This document shows, in pieces, positions 1-7,306 of a DNA stretch of 33,590 nt. Within the stretch, counting starts at the first letter, position 1. The number at the start of each line of letters is the position of its first letter. The position numbers and the translations under genes are program-made. The notes under the pieces were generated by a model. The model was not told the origin of the DNA. It made no database searches and saw only the letters and a program-made list of their open reading frames with translations. The stretch comes from Candidatus Rokuibacteriota bacterium (GTDB lineage Bacteria > Methylomirabilota > Methylomirabilia > Rokubacteriales > CSP1-6): positions 1-33,590 of the forward strand of contig QHSP01000107.1 in NCBI GenBank assembly GCA_003220495.1, in the 5' to 3' direction.

Positions 1-1426
1 CGTGGAAGTCGTCGGGCGCCGCGTCCTCGCCGCGCACCTCGGCGACGACGTGCAGCCGCTGCGTGCCCATCCGCTCGCTGTCGATGCCGACGGCGGCCGA
101 GTAGCGCACACCGTCCACGCGATCGACGACCTCCTCGATGTCGGCCGGCACGACGTTCTGGCCGCCGAGGATGATGAGGTCCTTGAGCCGGCCGGTCACG
201 AAGAGAAACCCCTCGGCGTCGACGAATCCGAGATCGCCCGTCCGGAGCCAGCCGCCGGGCATGAGCACCTTCTCGGTGGCCGCCGGATTGTTGTAGTAGC
301 CCTTCATGATGCCCGGGCTCTTCACGCAGATCTCGCCTTCGACGCCTGCCGGGCGTTCGGCAGTCCCTTCGTCGAGCGGCGCCAGGACCCGGACGGAGAC
401 GCCGCGGCAGGGCTTGCCCACCGAGAGAAAGCGCCCGCTCGGGTCGTGCCGGAGCGGGACGCCGCGCGGCCAGATGGCCACCGCGAGCGTCGCCTCGGCG
501 AGCCCGTAGCACGGCGAGATCACGTGCTTGAGGCCGAAGTGCGACTCGAACGCCTCGATTGTCGACAGGCGCACGGGCTCGGCGCCGGAGAGCGCCGCTT
601 TGAGGCTCCCCAGATCGAGCCCCGTGGTGTCGCGGACGTTGCGCACGCAGTTGCGGTAGCCGAAGTCCGGCGAGACGGTGAACGTCGCACGGATCTCCGT
701 GATCAGCGAGAGCCACTGCCGCGGGTTGCGCAGATCGGGCGGCAGGAGCCAGATCGGCGTGCCGGAGAGCGGCGGCGTGAACGCGCAGCCGATCAATCCC
801 ATGTCGTGGTAGAGCGGGAGCCACGAGACGACGCGGTCGGCGACGGTAATGCCCGCCGCTTCGGCCATGAAGTGGATGGTCGCCACGACGTTCGCGTGGG
901 TGAGCATGACGCCGCGCGGGTGGCCCGTGCTCCCCGACGTGTATTGCAGGAAGGCCAGGTCGTCGGCCTTCGCCGCCGCGAGCGGCGGCGCCGGGGCGTC
1001 GACGTCGAGGTCGGGCGGCTCGAGGACCTGGCGGACGTTCGGGGCGAGCGCGCAGCTCTCGTCCACGCCCGTGCGGAACCATCCGATGGTCGCGACCGCG
1101 ATCGCTTCCGAGTCACGGAAGATCGCGGCGGTCGTGTCGACGCCGAGGGTGGGGTAGAGCGGCACCGGCACCGCACCCACGCGCAGCGCGCCGAAGAACG
1201 TGTAGAAGAATTCGGCGCACGTCGGATAGATGAGGCAGATCTTGTCGCCGGCTCTCACCCCGGCCCGCGCGAGCCCGGCGGCGTACCGTCCGCTCTGCTC
1301 CCACAGGCGCCCGTAGGTCACGGTCTCGTCGTACAGCCGGAAATATTGCTGGCCGGGAGACAGCGTGGCGCGCCGGCGCATCATCTCGGTGAGCGTCGGC
1401 GCGGCTTTCACGTCATCGTCGACCAT
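1..1426 (-). CDS. Fatty-acyl-AMP ligase / acyl-CoA synthetase (AMP-binding), 3'-truncated by window edge
   Basis: This is an adenylate-forming enzyme that activates a carboxylic acid, probably a fatty acid, with ATP. The ATG at 1426 follows a strong AGGAGG ribosome site, and the frame stays open for 475 codons to the left edge, so the C-terminal end lies outside. Visible motifs are the P-loop YTSGSTGHPRG from about residue 162, SWLPLYHDMGLIG, YGLAEATLAVA from about residue 307, and the TGDLG motif with Asp398. The LYHDMGLIG and YGLAEAT signatures resemble the FadD/FAAL branch of long-chain acyl-AMP ligases more than acetyl-CoA synthetases; that subfamily choice is inference. No carrier protein or PKS partner is visible. 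It lies 49 bp after the M28 peptidase on the same strand, so the two may be co-transcribed. Confidence 0.9.
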   Translation of the reverse strand, partial: MVDDDVKAAPTLTEMMRRRATLSPGQQYFRLYDETVTYGRLWEQSGRYAAGLARAGVRAGDKICLIYPTCAEFFYTFFGALRVGAVPVPLYPTLGVDTTAAIFRDSEAIAVATIGWFRTGVDESCALAPNVRQVLEPPDLDVDAPAPPLAAAKADDLAFLQYTSGSTGHPRGVMLTHANVVATIHFMAEAAGITVADRVVSWLPLYHDMGLIGCAFTPPLSGTPIWLLPPDLRNPRQWLSLITEIRATFTVSPDFGYRNCVRNVRDTTGLDLGSLKAALSGAEPVRLSTIEAFESHFGLKHVISPCYGLAEATLAVAIWPRGVPLRHDPSGRFLSVGKPCRGVSVRVLAPLDEGTAERPAGVEGEICVKSPGIMKGYYNNPAATEKVLMPGGWLRTGDLGFVDAEGFLFVTGRLKDLIILGGQNVVPADIEEVVDRVDGVRYSAAVGIDSERMGTQRLHVVAEVRGEDAAPDDFH

Positions 1427-1475
1427 CCGCGCCTCCTCCTGTTCTCTCGCCGTGTCGACGCGTCGAGGACATCGG

Positions 1476-3215
1476 CTAGTCGGTGCGGGGGCCGAGGATC
1501 GCGGAGGTCGAGCGCGCTTCGCCGTTGCGGAGATAGAGCACCGAGACGCTGTCGCCGGGCTTGCGATCGCGGATCAGCGTTCGGAGCGCCTCGAGCCCGT
1601 CGACGGCGGTCCCGGCGAATCGTACGATCACGTCGCCCTCGCGCAGCCCCGCGCGCTCGGCGCCGGTTCCCGGCATGACGCTCGACAGCCTCAGGCCGTC
1701 GTCGCCTGGGCGGGGCAGGGCGACGATGCCGAGGAGCGCGCTGCCGGCAGCGCCGCCGCCCTGGCCTTGCCGCCGCGCTGGCCGCGCGACCTGGGCGTAG
1801 ACCGGGCGCGTATCCATCGCGAGCCGATCGACGACACGCGCGCCGACGGCGGCCACGCGCGCCATGCCGGCCGCGTCGAGCTTGTCCGCGGTGTCGCTCG
1901 GCTTGTGGTAATCGCTGTGTCCGCCCGTGTAGAAGAACAAGACCGGAACGCCGGCCGCATAGAACCGGCTGTGGTCGGACGGGCCGTACGGCGAGCCGTT
2001 GATGTCGAGCGTGACGCCTTCGAGCTGCGCCGCATCGTTCACGAGCGTGCGCATCCGACTTCCGCTGTCGCCGCCGCCGACGTTGAGCGCGCGCCCTTGC
2101 AGCCGGCCGACCATATCGAAGTTCAGCATCGCGATGGTTCGATCGAGCGGCAGGGCCGGCCGGCTCACGTAGTGGCGCGAGCCGATCAGCCCGAGCTCCT
2201 CGGCGCCGAAGAACGCGAAGATCAAGGTGCGGCCCGTCCCACCGGCCGCCGCGAATGCCCGCGCGAGCCCGAGGACCACGGCGGTGCCGGACGCGTTGTC
2301 GTCGGCGCCCGGGTAGACGACGCCCTCGGCGCGTCCGAGGTGATCGTAGTGCGCGCCGATGACGACGGCTTCGGCAGCGAGCGCCGGGTCGTCGCCGGGC
2401 AAGACTCCGATCACGTTCGCCGCCCGGACCTCGTCGATCATCTTCTCGACGCGAAGGTGCGCGCGCGTCCCCGTCGCGAACGATGCCGGGCCGCGCGTCG
2501 CCGACATCGCCCGCGTCGTCTCCGCGATCGTCCGACCGGCCGGCGCCAGCACGAGGTCGGCAGCCTCCCGTGTGAGGGCGCCCGACACCAGCGCCACCTC
2601 GACCGCCGTCCTTTCTGGCGCCGGAAGCTCGCCTCCCGCGATCAGCAGCGCGACGGCCCCCCGCCGCTTCGCGGCGATCAGCTTGTCGAGGCGGGTCACG
2701 CGTGCGTCGGTCAGATGAGCGGGGGCGCCGTCGAGCGCAAGCGCAATCCTTCCGCGAACGTCGACGCCGGCATAGTCGTCGTATCCGGCCTCGGGAATCT
2801 CGGCGCCGTAGCCGACGAAGACGACTTCGCTGCCGACCTCGCCGGGGAGCGAGCCCCCGTGGGCGATCCACTCGCGCCCCGCGTCGAGCCGCCGGGGCGT
2901 AGGACCGAGCAGATCCAGGCTGCTCGCCGGTCCCGGGCGTGACGACGTCTCGAGGACGAACGACTGGAGAAACGATCCCTGGTCACCGCCGGGACGAAGG
3001 CCGACCGCGGCCAGCCAGTCGGCGATCTGCCTGGCCGCATGGTCGCCGCCCGGGGTTCCCGACCGGCGTCCTTCCATCTCGGGCGTGGTCAGGGTCTTCA
3101 CGCTCTCGGCGAGCGGCGCGGCCTCCGGCGGCACGACCGCCGACCGCGCGTACGCGCCGGCCGCGACGACGATCAGGGACGCCGAGAGGAGAAATGTGAC
3201 GAAACGGCTGATCAC
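1476..3215 (-). CDS. Secreted M28 family zinc aminopeptidase with C-terminal PDZ domain
   Basis: A 579-residue exported metallopeptidase that should remove N-terminal residues from peptides outside the cytoplasm. Residues 1-23 form a signal peptide. A PA-type insert follows (about 120-230), and then the M28 catalytic core with all expected metal and catalytic residues: GAHYDHLG (His289), GADDNASG (Asp305/306), the Glu339-Glu340 pair, LNFDMVGR (Asp367) and YHKPSD (His437). A PDZ domain (about 492-575, ending in short basic and acidic residues) probably binds substrate or partners. The start is GTG. A TAAAAT box at 3222-3227 ends 6 bp before it, so the mRNA is probably leaderless; no Shine-Dalgarno site is visible. 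The gene looks intact. Confidence 0.93.
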   Translation of the reverse strand: MISRFVTFLLSASLIVVAAGAYARSAVVPPEAAPLAESVKTLTTPEMEGRRSGTPGGDHAARQIADWLAAVGLRPGGDQGSFLQSFVLETSSRPGPASSLDLLGPTPRRLDAGREWIAHGGSLPGEVGSEVVFVGYGAEIPEAGYDDYAGVDVRGRIALALDGAPAHLTDARVTRLDKLIAAKRRGAVALLIAGGELPAPERTAVEVALVSGALTREAADLVLAPAGRTIAETTRAMSATRGPASFATGTRAHLRVEKMIDEVRAANVIGVLPGDDPALAAEAVVIGAHYDHLGRAEGVVYPGADDNASGTAVVLGLARAFAAAGGTGRTLIFAFFGAEELGLIGSRHYVSRPALPLDRTIAMLNFDMVGRLQGRALNVGGGDSGSRMRTLVNDAAQLEGVTLDINGSPYGPSDHSRFYAAGVPVLFFYTGGHSDYHKPSDTADKLDAAGMARVAAVGARVVDRLAMDTRPVYAQVARPARRQGQGGGAAGSALLGIVALPRPGDDGLRLSSVMPGTGAERAGLREGDVIVRFAGTAVDGLEALRTLIRDRKPGDSVSVLYLRNGEARSTSAILGPRTD

Positions 3216-3221
3216 ACGCGC

Positions 3222-3227
3222 ATTTTA
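3222..3227 (-). promoter_or_regulatory. Probable -10 box (TAAAAT) of the M28 gene, leaderless arrangement
   Basis: TAAAAT on the minus strand is followed by six bases and then the GTG start at 3215. A start site about 7 bp past the box would coincide with the GTG. No clear -35 was found. Confidence 0.45.
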
Positions 3228-3251
3228 CCCCACCTCGCGCGGGCGGCGCCG

Positions 3252-3752
3252 CTACGGGACGGCGGTCGAGTCTCCGGATTTGATCGCGGCGACGCGGCCG
3301 CCGGTCAGGCGCACGAGGTCGTCCGGGGTCAGCTTGAAGACCGTGTTCGGATGACCGGCCGCCGCCCAGATCTCCGGCCACCGCAGCAGATCTTCGTCGA
3401 TCAGGATCGTGAGCGGTCCGGCGTGCGCGACGGGAGCGACGCCGCCGATGGCGAAGCCCGTCCGCTGCCTCACGAACTCGGCGTCGGCGCGTCCCACCGG
3501 CTCAGCGATGAGCGCGGCCACCTTGCGCTCGTCGACCCGGTTGGCGCCGCTCGCGATGACCAGCACCGCGCGCTGGCTCTGCTCGCCCCGAAACACGAGC
3601 GACTTCGCGATCTGGTCGACCTTGCAGCCGACCGCGCTCGCGGCCTGAGCGGACGTCCGCGCCGACTGCTCGAGCGCGATCACGCGGTGGCCGCCGCCGG
3701 CGGCGGCGAGCGCCTCCTGGACACGCCGGACGCTCGGGCCGAAGTCGGTCAC
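3252..3752 (-). CDS. YbaK/EbsC family aminoacyl-tRNA deacylase
   Basis: A 166-residue protein of the YbaK/ProX editing family, which hydrolyses mischarged aminoacyl-tRNAs such as Cys-tRNA(Pro) or Ala-tRNA(Pro). The family signatures are visible: VDQIAKSLVFR with the conserved lysine at about residue 50, FAIGGVAPVAH near residue 100, and the closing segment with VFKLTPDDLVRLTG. The start is GTG at 3752, overlapping the TGA of the upstream peroxiredoxin gene (GTGA), so translation is probably coupled. Length is normal for a free-standing YbaK. Which mischarged tRNA it edits cannot be read from the sequence. Confidence 0.9.
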   Translation of the reverse strand: MTDFGPSVRRVQEALAAAGGGHRVIALEQSARTSAQAASAVGCKVDQIAKSLVFRGEQSQRAVLVIASGANRVDERKVAALIAEPVGRADAEFVRQRTGFAIGGVAPVAHAGPLTILIDEDLLRWPEIWAAAGHPNTVFKLTPDDLVRLTGGRVAAIKSGDSTAVP

Positions 3753-4489
3753 GGACCGAGCTGGCGCACGGCGCGCGCGACCGCAGTGGGGTCGGGCCGC
3801 ACCTGGATGCTGTCGGACAGCGAGAGCCAGCGGACGATGCCGCGCCGGTCGACGACGACCGTCGTCGGTCGCGGCACGTCCTGGCCCTTGTTGCCGCCGC
3901 GTGCGTGGACGAGACCGTAGCGCCGCGTCACCGCGAGGTCGCGATCGGCCAGGAACCGGTAGCGCGCGCGCAGCCGCTGGGCGAGCTCCTGGCTCTTCTC
4001 GTTCGGATCGGGGCTGATCACGAGAATCTGAATGCCCTCGTCACCCAGCTCGGTCAGCACAGCTCCAAGTCCTTGGAGCTCGGAGACGCAGAAGGGTCAC
4101 CAGGAGCCGCGGTAGAAGACGACGACGACCGGCGTACGGTCGCGAAAGGACGCGAGACTCACCGGGGCGCCCATCGCGTCCGGGAGGGTGAAGTCGGGCG
4201 CGGGCTCGCCGACGCGGAGTGCGGTCGCCGTGGCGGGCACCCGGGCGAGGACGAAGTTGAAGTACCCGCCGAGGATCAGCAAGAGCGCGGAGAGCGCGAG
4301 CGCCACGAAGTTCGGCCAGCGCGCGGCTCGCCAGGCCGCGACTCCCGCGATCAGGGTCGCCAGCGCGAACGCCACGAGATAGAGCTCAGGATGATTGCGG
4401 ACGCTGTGCACGCGCAGGAACGCGACATAGCCGGCGATGGCGCCGAGCGACAGGAGCACGCTCACGAGCGCCGGCCAGTACCGGATCAT
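3749..4489 (-). CDS. Selenoprotein: membrane-anchored AhpC/TSA peroxiredoxin-like protein, Sec131 in UPFC motif
   Basis: Read through one in-frame UGA at 4099-4097, this is a 246-residue protein. Residues 1-95 carry about three membrane segments. Residues 100-246 form a redoxin/AhpC-TSA domain beginning GEPAPDFTLPD, with VVVVFYRGSW-U-PFC at the active site (U131, C134) and VPRPTTVVVDRRG later. In relatives the UGA position is cysteine, so selenocysteine is the natural reading. A perfect 9-bp inverted repeat follows 16 nt after the UGA. The ATG at 4489 overlaps the stop of the LmbE gene (ATGA), and the stop overlaps the YbaK start, so it sits inside a coupled operon. A gene caller treating UGA as stop would give two fragments, 4097-4489 and 3749-4060. 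Role: thiol- or selenol-based peroxide reduction at the membrane, inferred from the fold. Confidence 0.88.
4061..4080 (-). promoter_or_regulatory. Predicted bacterial SECIS hairpin of the peroxiredoxin gene
   Basis: In mRNA sense, AGCUCCAAG pairs perfectly with CUUGGAGCU around a 2-nt centre; physically an 8-bp stem with a GGAC tetraloop. It begins 16 nt after the UGA, so the loop starts about 24 nt downstream. Its first loop base is G, as expected for SelB-binding bacterial SECIS elements. It lies inside coding sequence, as bacterial SECIS elements do. Confidence 0.75.
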
Positions 4490-5184
4490 CGCGCCAGGAC
4501 GATCCGGTCGAACGTCTCCGCGTAGGCGAAGCCCTTCGGCTTGCCCAGCTCCGCCGCGCGCTCGCGGATGCGCTTCTCGACGCCCGCGAAATCGCCGAAC
4601 TGACTCGCGTGACAGGCCAGCGCCTTGATCTTGAGATCCATCACATCGGTGATGTCGACGACGAGCTGGGGATTTTCCCACTGCATCAGATGGATCTCGA
4701 GCACCTTGTGGGGCTCGAACTGGGGCATCAGCTCCGGGAACGACAGATGGTCGCGGGCCAGCGGGTAGACGCAGTCGAGGGCGACCCCGGCGACGGTCCG
4801 ATGGTCGCGATGCGAGGCACCGAGGTTGTACGTGCGGTGCGGGTTCATCGAAATGACGAGATCGGGCCGCCATCGCCTGATCTCGCGGGTGACGTCGCGG
4901 CGGAGGTCGCGCGTGTCCTCGACCTCGCAGTCCGGATAGCCGAGGAACTCGACTCGCGCGACGCCGAGCGTACGCGCCGCGTTGCGCTGCTCTTCCTCGC
5001 GGATGCGCGCCAGGCGCTCGGAGGTCATGGTGCGGTCGCCCGAGCCCTTGTTGCCGTTGGTCACGATGACGTAGGTGATCTCGCAGCCGTCCTTGACGAG
5101 CTTCGCGATCGTCCCGCCGGCTCCGAACTCGGAGTCGTCGGGGTGCGCGGTCACGACCAGGACCTTCTCGATCTTCTCGGCCAA
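4486..5184 (-). CDS. LmbE/PIG-L family zinc-dependent deacetylase
   Basis: A 232-residue LmbE-like hydrolase of the family that removes N-acetyl groups from sugar-linked amines (MshB, BshB, PIG-L). The zinc motif AHPDDSEFGAGG is near the N-terminus, and the third ligand region reads NLGASHRDHRTVAG. I chose the TTG at 5184 because GGAG lies 6 bp upstream and the conserved protein begins right after it (AEKIEKVLVV). The longer frame from 5274 would translate the 70-bp repeat at 5195-5264, which is unlikely to be protein. The gene is coupled to the downstream selenoprotein by an ATGA overlap. An MshB/BshB-like role in making a low-molecular-weight thiol would suit that neighbour but is only inference. 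Confidence 0.9.
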   Translation of the reverse strand: MAEKIEKVLVVTAHPDDSEFGAGGTIAKLVKDGCEITYVIVTNGNKGSGDRTMTSERLARIREEEQRNAARTLGVARVEFLGYPDCEVEDTRDLRRDVTREIRRWRPDLVISMNPHRTYNLGASHRDHRTVAGVALDCVYPLARDHLSFPELMPQFEPHKVLEIHLMQWENPQLVVDITDVMDLKIKALACHASQFGDFAGVEKRIRERAAELGKPKGFAYAETFDRIVLAR

Positions 5185-5194
5185 GGGAGTCTCC

Positions 5195-5264
5195 GTTGTA
5201 GCGGGGTCCGTGAGGCCGGCTCGCCGCGAGGGTGGCCTGACACAGGCGCGAGCCGGCTCCGCTC
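5195..5264 (-). repeat. 70-bp dispersed repeat, intergenic copy
   Basis: Read on the minus strand, this matches 8061-8130 (inside uvrA) at 59 of 70 positions without gaps. The 11 differences are not spread evenly: nine fall in two short segments, while blocks such as GAGCGGAGCCGGCTCGCGCC, AGGCCACCCTCG and AGCCGGCCTCA are identical. The first variable segment is framed by GCCT and AGGC, which can pair. This copy lies just upstream of the LmbE ribosome site. Confidence 0.8.
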
Positions 5265-5268
5265 GCCC

Positions 5269-5368
5269 GCTCAACCGTTCACACAGTCTGGCTCAACCGT
5301 TGGCTCAATCGTTCGCGACTTGGGTTCGCGAGTTGGGTTCGCGAGTTGCGTCGGTTCAGTCGGTTCAT
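5269..5368. repeat. Cluster of short tandem repeats
   Basis: Three kinds of unit lie end to end. GCTCAACCGTT occurs at 5269 and 5291, with GCTCAATCGTT at 5303. A 13-bp unit, TTCGCGAGTTGGG with single-base variants, occurs three times at 5312-5350. A 9-bp unit, TCGGTTCAG/T, occurs twice at 5351-5368. No gene is seen here. The array borders the 70-bp repeat and the promoter of the next gene. Confidence 0.75.
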
Positions 5369-5417
5369 TAGATGCCCCGTCTCAGCATACCGATTCGGGG
5401 TGCGGCGTGTGAACAGC

Positions 5418-5423
5418 TATAAT
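5418..5423 (+). promoter_or_regulatory. -10 box (TATAAT) with start codon 6 bp downstream
   Basis: A perfect TATAAT is followed by six bases and then ATG at 5430. The expected start site falls at or next to the ATG, giving a leaderless mRNA. No ribosome site is present. Confidence 0.6.
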
Positions 5424-5429
5424 CGCGTG

Positions 5430-7196
5430 ATGCCGATCGCCGCCCCGCGCCGGGTGGGGGCCGCGGGCCTGCTCGGCCTGCTCGCCGGCGCTCTCGTCCT
5501 GATGTTCGCGCCCGGCAATCCTGGCGCCCTGAGGCTTCTCGGTATCGGTCTCTTCTGGTGGTACGCGGCGTTCGCCGCGCCGCTCGTCGCCGTCCTGTTG
5601 GTGGCCGGCAGTCAAGGTCTCGCCCTCCGATCCGGGCCCGCGTCGCATCACTCAACGGTCCTCGCCATCGCCGCGTGGACGTCCCCGGTACTGCTGGCTC
5701 TGGTCGCCGCACGCGCGCTGTCGGGCGGCCCGGACGCGCCGGCACTGGCGCTCGCCGCGCTCGTCGCGCCGCTGATCGCATTTCTCTCCCCGACAGCAGG
5801 CGTACGACAGCGGCCGAACCTCGTCGCGGCGTTGGGCGTCAGCGCCGGACTCGGATTCACGATCTGGGCGAATCTGCTCCTGTTCGCGGATGTCGCCGGC
5901 CTGCTGGGCGTTCCGCGTTGGGCGACCGCGAGCCTGGCCACGGCGGTCGCGCTCCTCACCGTCGAGCTTGCCCAGGCCGCCGACCCGGTCGGGCGGCGCC
6001 CGCCCCGGCGTCCCACGCCGGCGCGCTCGCAGAGCAACGGCGGCGCACGGATCTATCAGATCGCGCTTCGCGGCGGCGGGCTCACCTTGCTCTACACGAG
6101 CGCCCTCGGATTCGTGGTGCTGGTCGCGATCATCGCCGCGGCCTTGCTCGTCTCCCCGTGGGCGGCGTGGCGAGAGGTCGCGTCGCGGCCCGCGCTCACC
6201 TTCGGTGAGCGGAGTCCCTGGGTCACCGAGGGTCGGGCGCTCGCCAGGCCGACCACGCTCGATTTCACCGAGGGCCACCGGGTCACGGCGCTGAGCCCTG
6301 CGACCTATCGCGTCGTCGAGCCCGGACGATTTCGAGAGTGGCAGCTACGTCCGGGAGAAACGCTCGCGCTGCGTGCCGGCGATCGTCTGGTGCTCGAGGC
6401 CGGCGCCCGCCTGCGATTCGAGGCCGGCAAGCGGATACCTGGAGCGCCGGCGTCGGGTATGGCGTGGGCCGACCCGCCGGAGCGAGGCGGCCTCACCGCG
6501 GTTCTCGAGGCGCTCGGCATGATGGTCACCCTGGTCGGTGGAGCGCTCGCGCTCGTGGGATCCCGGCCCACGCTCGGCGCCCGGGCGGTCTACGCCGGGT
6601 CGGCACTCTTGCTGGTGCTCGTGCTTTCCGCGCTCTGCCTGGGCGTGTTCGGCGCCTACGCGTCGCCGGGACTCTCGATCGGCGCGCCGGCGCTCGCCGC
6701 CACCTTCGACCTTCCCGCGGCGATCGTTCCCGGGCCGACGGGTCGCGCGCTCGGTGCGCTGGGCGCCGGCGTGCTCCTCGTCCTCTTCGCCGCTACGGCC
6801 GTCGCGCTGCGCGACGTTCTCGGGCGCGCGCTGCGTCGGCCGGAGCGCGAATCGGACGCGACCGATCCCAGGCTCGAGCTCACCCGGCCGATCATGCGGG
6901 TGTTTCTCGTCGTGGCGTGCGCGGCCAGTCTCTGGGGCGGCGAGGCGTCGCAGGCATTGCTGATCGGACTCGGGCTGGCCGCGTCGGCGACGCTCGGCGC
7001 TCGCCTCGCCGACGAAGAGCCGACGACCCGGCTGGTCGGCTCGGTGGTCGGCGTGGTCGCCTTCGCCGGTTTCTCGATGTTCGGCCCGCGCCTGCCGACG
7101 TGGACGAACGTCCTGGGCGCGTATCCCGTGCTGGCCGCGGTTCCCCTGGCGTGGGCCGCGACGCGCGCGTGGGATTTTGCGGCATCGCGGCGATGA
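5430..7196 (+). CDS. Large multi-pass membrane protein of unknown function
   Basis: A 588-residue integral membrane protein that I cannot assign to a named family. About six or seven hydrophobic segments lie before residue 260 (for example LLGLLAGALVLMFA and VVLVAIIAAALLVSPW). A soluble loop rich in charged residues spans roughly residues 265-350. A second hydrophobic half follows, with stretches such as ALLLVLVLSALCLGVFGAY and a series near the C-terminus. The alternation resembles cytochrome-c-biogenesis-type or polytopic transporter-like proteins, but no haem or transport motif is visible. The ATG at 5430 is preferred over an upstream in-frame start because the -10 box sits inside that extension. 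Confidence 0.8.
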   Translation: MPIAAPRRVGAAGLLGLLAGALVLMFAPGNPGALRLLGIGLFWWYAAFAAPLVAVLLVAGSQGLALRSGPASHHSTVLAIAAWTSPVLLALVAARALSGGPDAPALALAALVAPLIAFLSPTAGVRQRPNLVAALGVSAGLGFTIWANLLLFADVAGLLGVPRWATASLATAVALLTVELAQAADPVGRRPPRRPTPARSQSNGGARIYQIALRGGGLTLLYTSALGFVVLVAIIAAALLVSPWAAWREVASRPALTFGERSPWVTEGRALARPTTLDFTEGHRVTALSPATYRVVEPGRFREWQLRPGETLALRAGDRLVLEAGARLRFEAGKRIPGAPASGMAWADPPERGGLTAVLEALGMMVTLVGGALALVGSRPTLGARAVYAGSALLLVLVLSALCLGVFGAYASPGLSIGAPALAATFDLPAAIVPGPTGRALGALGAGVLLVLFAATAVALRDVLGRALRRPERESDATDPRLELTRPIMRVFLVVACAASLWGGEASQALLIGLGLAASATLGARLADEEPTTRLVGSVVGVVAFAGFSMFGPRLPTWTNVLGAYPVLAAVPLAWAATRAWDFAASRR

Positions 7197-7208
7197 CTCA
7201 CGACGCCC

Positions 7209-7301
7209 GGCCCCGCCGTCCGAGGCGAGCCTATAACGGGGTGCGAGCCGCAGGCCGCCGCGGGGCTGGGGCCCCGCCGTCCGAGGCGAGCCTATAATGG
7301 G
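7209..7301 (+). repeat. Direct repeat duplicating the uvrA -10 region
   Basis: A 28-bp sequence ending in CGAGGCGAGCCTATAA occurs at 7209-7236 and again at 7270-7297, 61 bp apart. With the following bases the match is 31 of 32. The only difference turns TATAAC (first copy) into TATAAT (second copy). The second copy is the likely uvrA promoter; the first may be an ancestral or weaker one. Confidence 0.8.
7293..7298 (+). promoter_or_regulatory. -10 box (TATAAT) of uvrA, near-leaderless
   Basis: A perfect TATAAT lies eight bases before the ATG at 7307. The predicted start site is within about 2 nt of the start codon. There is no Shine-Dalgarno site and no recognisable -35 at normal spacing. Confidence 0.6.
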
Positions 7302-7306
7302 TCGTC

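Noticed and set aside
2-1678. A 558-codon open frame on the plus strand
   Set aside because: It is antisense to the acyl-AMP ligase and M28 genes, which carry clear motifs. Its composition (Arg, Ala, Glu, Val rich) is typical of a shadow frame in GC-rich DNA.
4097-4489. Treating the peroxiredoxin gene as two broken genes or a pseudogene with a premature stop
   Set aside because: There is no frameshift, the stop is exactly at a redox cysteine, a SECIS-like hairpin follows, and two other genes show the same pattern.
5185-5274. N-terminal extension of the LmbE gene to the ATG at 5274
   Set aside because: It would translate the dispersed repeat, whereas a TTG with a good ribosome site directly precedes the conserved domain.
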